This document shows, in pieces, positions 8,116-18,460 of a stretch of 64,000 nucleotides of DNA. Source of the stretch: Solirubrobacter deserti (lineage in GTDB: Bacteria > Actinomycetota > Thermoleophilia > Solirubrobacterales > Solirubrobacteraceae); assembly GCF_027587175.1 (NCBI RefSeq), contig NZ_JAPCID010000014.1, positions 83,281 to 147,280 of the forward strand, given 5' to 3'. The position numbers and the translations under genes are program-made. Numbering within the stretch: position 1 is the stretch's first letter; each line of letters starts with the position of its first letter. The notes below the pieces were generated by a model. That model saw only the letters and a list, made by a program, of their open reading frames with translations. It searched no databases and was not told the origin of the DNA.

Positions 8116-8808
8116 ATGGCCGAAGATACGACTCTCTCACTGACTGCGCGCGACCCCGAGGGCTCGCGCGCCACCCGCCGTCTGCGTCGCGCGGGCAACG
8201 TCCCCGGCGTCATCTACGGCGGTGACGGTGAGCCGTCGCACTTCGCCGTCGACGCGCGCATCCTGCGCAACACGCTCGCCCACTCCGGCGCGATCCTCGA
8301 CGTCGCGCTCGACGGCGGCAAGAAGGCTCCCGTCCTGGTCAAGGACGTCCAGCGCCACCCGGTGCGCGGCGACATCATGCACGTGGACTTCCTGCGCGTG
8401 AACATGAACGAGACGATCCAGACCACGGTCGTCATCGACCTGGTCGGCGCCGAGACGGCGCCGGGCGTCGTCGAGGGCGGCGTGCTCAGCCAGGAAACGC
8501 GCGAGGTCACCATCGAGGCGCTCCCGGGCGACCTGCCGGAGACCATCCAGCACGACGTGTCGGGCCTGGAGATGAACGCCACGCTCACGCTCGGCGCGAT
8601 CACCGCGCCGGAGGGCGTCACGTTCGTCGACGATCTCGAGGAGACCGTCATCGCGTCGATCACGCCGCCGACCGCCGAGCCGGTCGAGGACGAGATCGAG
8701 ACCGAGACGGCGCTCGTGGGCGACGACGCGGTCGCCGAGGGCCAGGCCGAGGGCGACACCGCCGAGGAGGCCGCGCAGTCGGCCGAAGACTCCTCGGACG
8801 CGTCCTGA
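8116..8808 (+). CDS. rplY: Large ribosomal subunit protein bL25 / general stress protein Ctc
   Basis: Binds 5S rRNA in the large ribosomal subunit. The N-terminal L25 domain is clear (LTARDPEGSRATRRLRRAGNVPGVIYGG, then the VLVKDVQRHPVRGDIMHVDF strand), followed by the TL5/Ctc beta-barrel domain (VEGGVLSQETREVTIEALPGDLPETI) and an acidic Glu/Asp/Ala tail of about 45 residues, common in actinobacterial Ctc proteins. I prefer ATG 8116 (MAEDTTLSL); ATG 8101 would add MSPKI. It is followed immediately, with overlapping codons, by pth, a widely conserved gene pair. Confidence 0.93.
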   Translation: MAEDTTLSLTARDPEGSRATRRLRRAGNVPGVIYGGDGEPSHFAVDARILRNTLAHSGAILDVALDGGKKAPVLVKDVQRHPVRGDIMHVDFLRVNMNETIQTTVVIDLVGAETAPGVVEGGVLSQETREVTIEALPGDLPETIQHDVSGLEMNATLTLGAITAPEGVTFVDDLEETVIASITPPTAEPVEDEIETETALVGDDAVAEGQAEGDTAEEAAQSAEDSSDAS

Positions 8809-9368
8809 AGGTTTTCGGCTCCACACCCGTCGATTGGCTGATCGTCGGGCTCGGCAACCCCGGGCCCGGCTACGCCGACACCCCGCACAACGTCGGCTTC
8901 AAGGTCGCCGACGAGCTGGCGCGCCGCTGGGACCTCCCGCGCGCCAAGAAGAAGTTCGCGGGCGAGCTGGCCGAGGGCCGGACTCGCCCCGGGGGCCCGC
9001 GCGTCGCGCTGCTCAAGCCGCAGACGTACATGAACGAGGCCGGCCGCTCCGCCGGCCCCGCGCGCGGCTCGTTCAAGCTCGAGCTCGACCAGGTGCTCGT
9101 GCTGCACGACGAGATCGACCTACCGTTCGGTGAGATCCGCACCCGCCTCGGCGGCGGCCTCGCGGGGCACAACGGCCTCAAGTCGCTCAAGCGCGAGATG
9201 GGCGCGGCGGAGTTCCACCGCGTGCGCATCGGCGTCGGCCGCCCGGACTCCACGGACCCGGAGCTCGTCGCCGCTTACGTGCTCGGCAAGTGGCGCCAGC
9301 CGGCGGCCGAGGTGGCGGACCTGATCGGCCGCGCCGCGGACGAGGCCGAGCGCTTAGTGAACGTTTAG
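8805..9368 (+). CDS. pth: Peptidyl-tRNA hydrolase, probable CTG start
   Basis: Recycles peptidyl-tRNA released from stalled ribosomes by cleaving the ester bond. The conserved start LIVGLGNPGPGYADTPHNVGF is encoded at 8838-8900, with the catalytic His in HNVGF; downstream are KPQTYMNEAG, the HDEIDLPFG strand and GGGLAGHNGLKS. The first ATG (9030) lies in the middle of the enzyme, and no ATG, GTG or TTG occurs between the upstream stop and that point. The likely start is CTG 8805, overlapping the rplY stop as CTGA (187 residues); CTG 8838 is the alternative. The penultimate part uses a rare TTA leucine codon. The enzyme call is secure; the start is inferred. Confidence 0.9.
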   Translation: MKVFGSTPVDWLIVGLGNPGPGYADTPHNVGFKVADELARRWDLPRAKKKFAGELAEGRTRPGGPRVALLKPQTYMNEAGRSAGPARGSFKLELDQVLVLHDEIDLPFGEIRTRLGGGLAGHNGLKSLKREMGAAEFHRVRIGVGRPDSTDPELVAAYVLGKWRQPAAEVADLIGRAADEAERLVNV

Positions 9369-9406
9369 GTCACACGCCGTCGTCGAGCGACTAAGTCCAT
9401 CTCAGA

Positions 9407-9964
9407 ATGGACGCGCGCACCGACGACGAGCTCCTCGCGGCGACGAAGACCGAGCCTGAGGCGTTCGCGCTCTTCTACCGCCGCCACGTCGCCGGCGTGC
9501 TCGCGTACTTCGCGCGCCGGTCGCGCTGCGCTGAGACCGCCGCCGACCTCGCGGCGGAGACGTTCGCGGCCGCGCTCGACGGCGCGCACCGCCACCGCCC
9601 GGACAAGGGCCCGGCGGTCGCGTGGCTGTACGGGATCGCGCGCCGCCAGCTCATCCACGCCGCTCAGAAGGGCGCGGTCGAGGACCGGGCCCGCACGCGG
9701 CTGGGCATGCAGCCCATCCCGCTCGGCGACGAAGGGCTCGAGCGCGTGGAGGCGCTGGCGGTCGCCGACGCCGCTTCGCCGCTGCTGCGCGAGGGCCTGC
9801 GCGCGCTTCCGCCCGACCAGCGCGAGGCCGTGCTCGCCCGCGTGCTCGACGAGGACGAGTACGCGGACATCGCGCGCCGCGCGCGCACGTCGGAGTCCGT
9901 CATCCGCAAGCGCGTCAGCCGCGGGCTCACCGGGCTGCGCCAACGCCTGGAGTCGAGCGCATGA
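9407..9964 (+). CDS. ECF-type RNA polymerase sigma factor
   Basis: A 185-residue sigma-70 family protein with region 2 (EAFALFYRRHVAGVLAYFARR ... AADLAAETFAAAL ... VAWLYGIARRQLI) and region 4 (LRALPPDQREAVLARVLDEDEYADIARRARTSESVIRKRVSRGL, a helix-turn-helix). The size and lack of regions 1 and 3 fit an ECF or other small alternative sigma factor. Its stop overlaps ATG 9961 of a small membrane protein (ATGA), the position usually held by an anti-sigma factor. A weak ECF-like element (GAAC at 9358-9361, then CGTCGT at 9379-9384) lies upstream, which could mean autoregulation but is only suggestive. Confidence 0.9.
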   Translation: MDARTDDELLAATKTEPEAFALFYRRHVAGVLAYFARRSRCAETAADLAAETFAAALDGAHRHRPDKGPAVAWLYGIARRQLIHAAQKGAVEDRARTRLGMQPIPLGDEGLERVEALAVADAASPLLREGLRALPPDQREAVLARVLDEDEYADIARRARTSESVIRKRVSRGLTGLRQRLESSA

Positions 9965-10224
9965 ACGACTTTGAGCGCGCCCTCGAGCGCGAACTGCTGG
10001 CCGCCGCGCGGCGCCGCACCGCCGCCCGCCGACGGCGCACCCCCACGCTGTTTCTCGCCACCGCCCTTGCGACGGGCGTCGCCGCGTTCGCCGGCGCGCC
10101 CGCCCTGGTGGCCACCGACACCTCGTCCTCAGGCGCCATCACGGCCCCGCCGTGCTCGGCCCAGGAATCGCTCCTGGGCGCCGGCGCCTGCACCTCCAAC
10201 CCCTTCTCCTCCCTCACTCAATGA
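9961..10224 (+). CDS. Small membrane protein coupled to the sigma factor
   Basis: An 87-residue protein starting at ATG 9961, overlapping the sigma factor stop (ATGA). It has a charged N-terminal helix (MNDFERALERELLAAARRR), a run of arginines, one hydrophobic segment (LFLATALATGVAAFAGAPALVA) and a short extracytoplasmic tail with two cysteines (PPCSAQE, GACTSN). Its placement suggests it modulates the sigma factor, but it lacks the zinc-binding HxxxCxxC of classical anti-sigma factors, so this is inference from context. Its own stop overlaps the start of the next gene. Confidence 0.7.
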   Translation: MNDFERALERELLAAARRRTAARRRRTPTLFLATALATGVAAFAGAPALVATDTSSSGAITAPPCSAQESLLGAGACTSNPFSSLTQ

Positions 10225-11183
10225 AGAAGCTGCTCCCCTTTGCCGCGGCCGGCCTCGTGCTCGCCGCGTGCGGCGGCGTGCCCGGGAACTCGGTCGCGAC
10301 CGTCGACGGCGACCCGATCGAGAAGACCGATTACGACCACTGGACCAAGGTCGTCAAGAAGCTCTCGCCCGGGATCAAGAACGACGAGGTGCGCAATCAG
10401 GTCGTCAGCCTGATCGTGTCCTTCCGCTGGCTCGACGGCGAGGCCGAGCGCCAGGGCGTGACGGTCTCCGACGCCGAGGTGAAGAAGTCCTTCGACGCCC
10501 AGAAGCGGCAGGCGTTCCCCAAGGACGCCGACTACGTGAAGTTCATCCGCGAGTCCGGGCAGACCGAGGAGGACATCCGCGCCCGCGTGCGGGTCGAGCT
10601 GCTCGGCCAGAAGCTCCAGGCCAAAGTGGTGAAGGGCAAGGACCAGGTCTCCGACAAGGCGATCGCGGATTTCTACGCGAAGAACAAGACGCGCTTCGCC
10701 CAGCCCGAGAAGCGCGACCTGCGCGTGGTGCTGACCAAGGGCAGGCGGGACGCCGAGCGCGCCCACGCCGCGCTCGACGACGGTGGCTCGTGGACCGCGG
10801 TGACCAAGAAGTACTCGATCGACGACACGTCGAAGGCGTCCGGCGGCAAGCTGCCGGCTCAGGCCAAGGGCACGCTCGACGCCGCGCTCGACAAGGCGGT
10901 CTTCGGCGCCGAGCAGGGCGAGCTCGTCGGCCCGGTCAAGACCCAGTACGGCTACTACGTCTTCACGGTGACGAACGTCGTCGCGCCGTCGCAGCAGTCG
11001 CTCGCGGAGGCGAAGGAGACGATCAAGCAGACGCTCGCGTCGCAGAACCAGCAGAAAGCGCTGACGGCGTTCATGGCGGACTTCACCCGGCGCTGGCGCG
11101 AGAAGACCCAGTGCGCTGAGGGCTACAAGACGCCCGACTGCGCGAACGGACCCAAGCCGACTCCAACGCCGCGTATGCAATAA
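10221..11183 (+). CDS. Lipoprotein with parvulin-type peptidyl-prolyl isomerase domain (SurA/PrsA-like)
   Basis: An extracytoplasmic folding factor anchored by lipid. ATG 10221 overlaps the previous stop; residues 1-16 form a lipoprotein signal with lipobox LAAC. A SurA-N-like helical region (VATVDGDPIEK ... VVSLIVSFRWLDGEAERQG) precedes the parvulin domain (KRDLRVVLTKG ... WTAVTKKYSIDDTSKASGGKLP ... LVGPVKTQYGYYVFTVTNV). Unlike many PrsA proteins, it ends with a short Pro/Thr tail after a helical segment with CAEGYKTPDC. It is a close paralogue of the lipoprotein at 18461-19630. The sigma factor, membrane protein and this gene form a three-gene overlapping operon. Confidence 0.9.
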   Translation: MKKLLPFAAAGLVLAACGGVPGNSVATVDGDPIEKTDYDHWTKVVKKLSPGIKNDEVRNQVVSLIVSFRWLDGEAERQGVTVSDAEVKKSFDAQKRQAFPKDADYVKFIRESGQTEEDIRARVRVELLGQKLQAKVVKGKDQVSDKAIADFYAKNKTRFAQPEKRDLRVVLTKGRRDAERAHAALDDGGSWTAVTKKYSIDDTSKASGGKLPAQAKGTLDAALDKAVFGAEQGELVGPVKTQYGYYVFTVTNVVAPSQQSLAEAKETIKQTLASQNQQKALTAFMADFTRRWREKTQCAEGYKTPDCANGPKPTPTPRMQ

Positions 11184-11189
11184 CATACG
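11172..11189. repeat. Small inverted repeat CGTATG/CATACG at gene junction
   Basis: CGTATG (11172-11177) and CATACG (11184-11189) form a perfect 6-bp inverted repeat across the stop codon of the parvulin gene and just before the methyltransferase ATG at 11195; a further GTATG lies at 11193. It could be an operator or a weak hairpin. Confidence 0.4.
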
Positions 11190-11194
11190 GATGT

Positions 11195-11929
11195 ATGCCG
11201 CCACGTGAATGGGACGCCGCCTCGTACGACCGCATGTCCGACCCGCAGCTCGCGATGGGCCGCGACGTCATCGACCGGCTCGATCTCCGTGGCGACGAGC
11301 GCGTCCTCGACGTGGGCTGCGGCTCCGGCCGCGTCACCGAGGAGCTGCTCGCGCGCGTCCCGAACGGCACGGTCGTGGGCGTGGACGGCAGCGAGGCGAT
11401 GGTCGAGCAGGCCCGTGCGCGCCTGGGCGACCGCGTCGAGCTGTTCACCGCCGACGCGGCCGAGCTGGAGGTCACGCAGCCGTTCGACGCGATCCTCTCG
11501 ACGGCGACGTTCCACTGGATCGGCGACCACGAGCGGCTGTTCGCCCGCCTGCACGCGGCGCTGCGGCCGGGCGGGCGCCTGTCCGCCCAGTGCGGGGGAT
11601 ACGGGAACATCGCCAACGTGCAGGTCGCGATCGACGCCGTCGACCACCCGGCGCTGCGCGGGTGGGCGGGCCCGTGGAACTTCGCGACGCCGGACGAGAC
11701 GACCGCGCGGCTGACCGCCGCCGGCTTCAAGGACGTCTGGACGTGGCTGCAGCCGTGGCGCGTCGAGCCGCCGGACCCGCGCGAGTACTTCGCCACCGTC
11801 ATCCTCGGCACCCACCTCGAGCGGCTGCCGGACGAGGACCAGGACGCGTTCGTGGCCGACGTGCTCGCGCAGCTGCCGGAACCCGCGCACGCGGACTACG
11901 TTCGGCTCAACATCCTGGCCCGAACCTAG
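11195..11929 (+). CDS. SAM-dependent methyltransferase, trans-aconitate methyltransferase-like
   Basis: A 244-residue class I methyltransferase. The SAM-binding motif is VLDVGCGSGRVTEELL (about residues 36-51), followed by the acidic residue in VVGVDGSEAM and post-I motifs (LFTADAAEL, FDAILSTATFHWI, ALRPGGRLSAQCGG). The order and the FHWI segment resemble Tam-type methyltransferases, which methylate trans-aconitate, but the substrate is not provable here. ATG 11195 has no good Shine-Dalgarno sequence. It may be read from the preceding operon, since only 11 nt separate it from the parvulin stop. Confidence 0.85.
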   Translation: MPPREWDAASYDRMSDPQLAMGRDVIDRLDLRGDERVLDVGCGSGRVTEELLARVPNGTVVGVDGSEAMVEQARARLGDRVELFTADAAELEVTQPFDAILSTATFHWIGDHERLFARLHAALRPGGRLSAQCGGYGNIANVQVAIDAVDHPALRGWAGPWNFATPDETTARLTAAGFKDVWTWLQPWRVEPPDPREYFATVILGTHLERLPDEDQDAFVADVLAQLPEPAHADYVRLNILART

Positions 11930-11947
11930 ATCTTCACCTGCAAAGCC

Positions 11948-11968
11948 CGGCATCCGCGTTGGATGCCG
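11948..11968 (+). terminator. Hairpin between methyltransferase and phosphodiesterase genes
   Basis: CGGCATCC (11948-11955) pairs with GGATGCCG (11961-11968) around a GCGTT loop, 8 bp perfect. It lies after the methyltransferase stop and ends 4 nt before ATG 11972, so it could be a terminator or a translation-control hairpin. There is no T tract. Confidence 0.4.
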
Positions 11969-11971
11969 CGC

Positions 11972-13471
11972 ATGAAGACCAGACTCGCTCTGGCGGTCGC
12001 GGCGACCCTGTTCGTCGCCCCGGCCGCCCAGGCGCAGACGACTCCGCCCGATGACCCGCGCGTGGTCGCCATGCGCGCCCAGATCGACGCGCTCGACGAC
12101 CTCGTCCAGCGCCCGGCCTGCGATCAGGCCGCCGAGCCGGACCGCTGGCTCAGCGTCGGCACGCCGGACGCCGGTCGTGCCCGCCCGCTGATCTCCGCCC
12201 ATCGCGGCGCGCTCACGCTGGCGCCGGAGAACACGATCCAGTCCTACGAGTACGCGTTCGCGTTCGGGGTGGAGCTGGTCGAGGTCGACATCCAACAGAC
12301 CAAGGACGGCAGGTTCGTCGCGCTGCACGACTCCACGGTGGACCGCACGACCAACGGCACGGGCGACATCTCCACGCTGACCTTCGACGAGGTCCGCGCG
12401 CTCAACGCCGCCGACTACGAGCCGTGGAAGGGCGGCGCGTACGACCCCGCGCAGGTCGCCTCGCTCGAGGAGGTGCTGGCGCTGGCCAAGCGCGTCGGCG
12501 GCGGGCTCGAGCTCGACATCAAGGGCTCCGTCACCGAGGAGGGCAAGCTCACCGAGCTGGTCAAGGAGTACGGGCTGATCGAGCAGTCGATCTTCAACTC
12601 GGGTGACATCCGCGTCCTGCAGGCGGCCCCAAACGCGCGCATCATCTACAACCGCGACCGCTGGGAGCCGCCGTACCTGATGTACGAGATCGCGAAGGTC
12701 GCGCCGGTGTTCGGCTCGCGGCGCGACGAGTACAACGCGGAGGCGATCGCGGCCATCCACGACAACTGTGGCCTGGTCATGCCGCACGCCTACGACGCCG
12801 GCGAGGCGCACGAGGTCGAGGAGTTCCGGCTCGCGCGCGCCATGGGCGCCGACGGCGTCCAGACCAACCAGCCGGAGGCGATCGTCGCCGCGGCCGGCAT
12901 CCCCGCGCCGTCGACGATCGTGCGCCACGACGACGAGGTCTGCCTCGTCAACCGCGACAACGGCCTCGGCTTCCCGGGCAAGACGCTGATCGTCGACGGC
13001 GTGGCCCGCACGGCCGGCCGCGGCGGCTGCGTCGCGGCGCCGGGCGCGAGGGACATCACGTTCGCCGGCACGGGCGCGGTCACGCCGTCGACGGCGACGG
13101 TCACCGCGATCACGGGCGGCGTCGGCGGCTCGGTCGGGCCGGCGCTTTCGCTCACGCTCGGCCCCGCGCCGGCCTTCGACCCGTTCGTCCCGGGCGTCGA
13201 GCAGGACTACACGGCGAGCACGGAGGCGACCGTGCTCTCGACGGCCGGCAATGCGACGCTCAGCGTCTCCGGGCCCGGCCATCTGACCAACGGCGCGTTT
13301 ACGCTCGCGCAGCCGCTGCGGGTGGAGATCTCCCCGAACCACTGGCCCGGCCCGGTCACCGCGGCCAAGTCGACGATCACGTTCAAGCAGTCGATCGGGG
13401 CCCACGACCCGTTGCGCACCGGCACCTACAGCAAGACGCTCACGTTCACGCTGTCGACGACAGCGCCGTGA
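11972..13471 (+). CDS. Secreted glycerophosphodiester phosphodiesterase with C-terminal beta module
   Basis: Hydrolyses glycerophosphodiesters to glycerol-3-phosphate and an alcohol outside the cell. ATG 11972 gives a typical signal peptide (MKTRLALAVAATLFVAPAAQA); ATG 11963 would add three residues. The GDPD signature is SAHRGALTLAPENT with the catalytic His near residue 77, then VEVDIQQTKDG and LHDSTVDRTTNGTG. The barrel runs to about residue 315; a linker domain follows, and the last 110 residues are a module shared with the sugar dehydrogenase at 31765-34596 (PFVPGVEQDYTASTEATV ... GHLTNGAFTL ... LRTGTYSKTLTFTL). Its 3' end overlaps the convergent nadR by 26 bp. Confidence 0.92.
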   Translation: MKTRLALAVAATLFVAPAAQAQTTPPDDPRVVAMRAQIDALDDLVQRPACDQAAEPDRWLSVGTPDAGRARPLISAHRGALTLAPENTIQSYEYAFAFGVELVEVDIQQTKDGRFVALHDSTVDRTTNGTGDISTLTFDEVRALNAADYEPWKGGAYDPAQVASLEEVLALAKRVGGGLELDIKGSVTEEGKLTELVKEYGLIEQSIFNSGDIRVLQAAPNARIIYNRDRWEPPYLMYEIAKVAPVFGSRRDEYNAEAIAAIHDNCGLVMPHAYDAGEAHEVEEFRLARAMGADGVQTNQPEAIVAAAGIPAPSTIVRHDDEVCLVNRDNGLGFPGKTLIVDGVARTAGRGGCVAAPGARDITFAGTGAVTPSTATVTAITGGVGGSVGPALSLTLGPAPAFDPFVPGVEQDYTASTEATVLSTAGNATLSVSGPGHLTNGAFTLAQPLRVEISPNHWPGPVTAAKSTITFKQSIGAHDPLRTGTYSKTLTFTLSTTAP

Positions 13472-14399
13472 GCACCGCCTCGACGCGTTCGTCCACCGTC
13501 CCGCGAACCTCGATCCAGGGTTGGCGCAACCGCTCCCGGAAGCGCTGAGTCATCCACCCGCGGATGTGCTCGCCGTCGCGGTACCCGTCCTGCACGAACG
13601 GGATGTCGTCGGCGGTGAGCACCGTGAGGTGGTAGCGCCGTGACGCCGCGATGGCCTCGACGTCCGCCGTTGACCGGCCCCTGTATCGCTCCTGCCAGAT
13701 GCACGTCGCCAGGGCGTCGGTATCGCACACGAGGATCGGGCCCGCGACCCGCGCGGCGTGGTCCTCGTCGCGCTGCTGGCGGCGGGCGATCATCGCGAAG
13801 TCCGCGTCGCTCCACGGATGGTCCAGGCCGCGCTGCTCGGTGACGGCGCGGCCGACCTCCGGCACCCAGACGGTGTTCAGCCGGGCGGCGAGGGCTTGAG
13901 CGAGCGTCGTCGTGCCCGTCGACTCCGCGCCGGTGATGACGACCCGGCGCGTGAGGTAAGCGCGTACGGACGGCGTCAGCTCGCCCCAGAACGCGGCCGG
14001 GTCCGCGCGCACGGCCGTGCCGCTGATGTGGCCGTCGCGCTGGAGCCGCACGTGCTCGACGCCCCAGCGCTCCGCGAGCAGGTCGCCGTAGGCCTCGCCG
14101 GTGAACACGGCGTCGATCGGCTCGTTGAGCAGCCGCTCCATCAGCGCGATGTGCAGGTCGTGGACGTGGGGATCGTCGAAGTCGACCGGGATCTCGTCCC
14201 AGCCGGCGACCACGCGCGCGGCCGGGTGGCGCTCCTTCATCCACTCCCGCCGCAGGGGCAGTGGGATCGGCTCAGTCACCGACCCCAGCACGAGCACCGT
14301 CACGCGCTCGCACCGCTCGACCGCGAAGTCGACGAGCTCGTGATGACCGCCGTGCGGCGGGAGGAACTTGCCGAGGACTAGTCCGTGACGGTACGCCAC
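13446..14399 (-). CDS. nadR: NadR-like nicotinamide-nucleotide adenylyltransferase / ribosylnicotinamide kinase
   Basis: A bifunctional NAD salvage enzyme: the N-terminal nucleotidyltransferase (residues 1-165) carries GKFLPPHGGHHELV, the family's HxGH-type ATP-binding motif, and the C-terminal part (from residue 170) is a ribosylnicotinamide kinase-type P-loop domain (VVITGAESTGTTTLAQAL). The P-loop has Thr where a canonical Walker A has Lys (GxxxxGTTT). There is no N-terminal helix-turn-helix, so the repressor function of enteric NadR is absent. The start is GTG 14399, overlapping the 3' end of pnuC by 22 bp. The last residues (SSTA, stop) are read antisense to the 3' end of the convergent phosphodiesterase gene. 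Confidence 0.9.
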   Translation of the reverse strand: MAYRHGLVLGKFLPPHGGHHELVDFAVERCERVTVLVLGSVTEPIPLPLRREWMKERHPAARVVAGWDEIPVDFDDPHVHDLHIALMERLLNEPIDAVFTGEAYGDLLAERWGVEHVRLQRDGHISGTAVRADPAAFWGELTPSVRAYLTRRVVITGAESTGTTTLAQALAARLNTVWVPEVGRAVTEQRGLDHPWSDADFAMIARRQQRDEDHAARVAGPILVCDTDALATCIWQERYRGRSTADVEAIAASRRYHLTVLTADDIPFVQDGYRDGEHIRGWMTQRFRERLRQPWIEVRGTVDERVEAVLTALSSTA

Positions 14400-14962
14400 T
14401 GGCGGTAGCCCTGGATGCAGAGCGCGAGAAAGACGATGTAGACGAGCGCGGTCAGGTTCAGGTCACGGCTGAAGTACAGCGGGACGTAGATGATGTCGAC
14501 GGTGATCCACACGAACCACGTCTCCAGCCGCTTGAGGTTGAGCAGCAGCTGCGCGCCGAGGGACATCGAGGTCGTCAGCGCGTCCCAGCCGGGCGCCGCG
14601 CCGTGCGCCGCGCGCAGGATCGGGATCAGGATGAGCGTCGCCGCGCCGACCGCGAGGGTCGTGCCGGCCAGGAGCCGGTACCCGGCGCGGGAGACCGCGA
14701 GCGGTGAGCGCGCGCGGGTGGCCCACACCCACCAGCCCATCACGCCGAGGGCGATGTAGACGACCTGCAGGCCGGCGTCGGCGTACAACCGCGCGTCGGC
14801 GAACAGGATCACGAAGAACACGTTGTTGGCGATGCCGACAGGGAAGGTCTCGATCCGCTGGGCGACCGCGAGCGCGACGCACGCGATGCCCGTGATGAAC
14901 CCGAACAGCTCGGCCCACGAGACCGGCTCCCCGAAGAGCTCGAACACAGTTTTGGTCAACAC
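14378..14962 (-). CDS. pnuC: Nicotinamide riboside/mononucleotide transporter
   Basis: A membrane carrier of about 194 residues with six to seven hydrophobic helices and the PnuC pattern (ELFGFITGIACVALAV, FPVGIANNVFFVILFADARLYADAGLQVVYIALGVMGWW near residues 40-90, and NLKRLETWFVWITVDIIYVPLYF). It imports nicotinamide riboside, which NadR then phosphorylates and adenylates, so pnuC-nadR is a complete NAD precursor salvage operon. I start at GTG 14962 because the upstream ATG (15028) would overlap the divergent mfd start; the 22 extra residues do not look like this family. Confidence 0.88.
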   Translation of the reverse strand: MLTKTVFELFGEPVSWAELFGFITGIACVALAVAQRIETFPVGIANNVFFVILFADARLYADAGLQVVYIALGVMGWWVWATRARSPLAVSRAGYRLLAGTTLAVGAATLILIPILRAAHGAAPGWDALTTSMSLGAQLLLNLKRLETWFVWITVDIIYVPLYFSRDLNLTALVYIVFLALCIQGYRQWRTVTD

Positions 14963-14971
14963 GACCAGAAC

Positions 14972-14977
14972 TATAGC
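14972..14977 (+). promoter_or_regulatory. -10 box (TATAGC) for mfd
   Basis: TATAGC lies in the 30-nt gap between the divergent pnuC and mfd genes, 9 nt before CTG 14987 and 18 nt before TTG 14996. It implies a short or absent mfd leader. Confidence 0.4.
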
Positions 14978-14995
14978 CCTTCTAACCTGAAGTGG

Positions 14996-18319
<3,324 letters not shown>

Positions 18320-18360
18320 AGGTCGAGTCAAAAGATGTCGGGGTACCCGGAACCCGCCGC

Positions 18361-18366
18361 TACCAT
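18361..18366 (+). promoter_or_regulatory. -10-like TACCAT in the mfd-lipoprotein gap
   Basis: The 141-nt gap between mfd and the lipoprotein gene at 18461 contains TACCAT about 95 nt before the ATG, which would give a leader of roughly 88 nt. The rest of the gap shows no open frame or strong hairpin. Confidence 0.3.
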
Positions 18367-18460
18367 GCGCAGCCGGGAGAAGGTCAATTTCCTCGCTTGC
18401 GCCGGGCGGTTCTGCCTCGGCATCAACCGTACGTCCATCGATCCCCTTCTCAGGCACTAA

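Noticed and set aside
8834..9133. TTG-initiated 99-codon frame at the start of pth
   Set aside because: It is the +1 shadow of pth; the pth frame holds all the family motifs.
13651..14343. Several plus-strand frames opposite nadR
   Set aside because: Shadow frames without motifs; NadR motifs on the minus strand are unambiguous.
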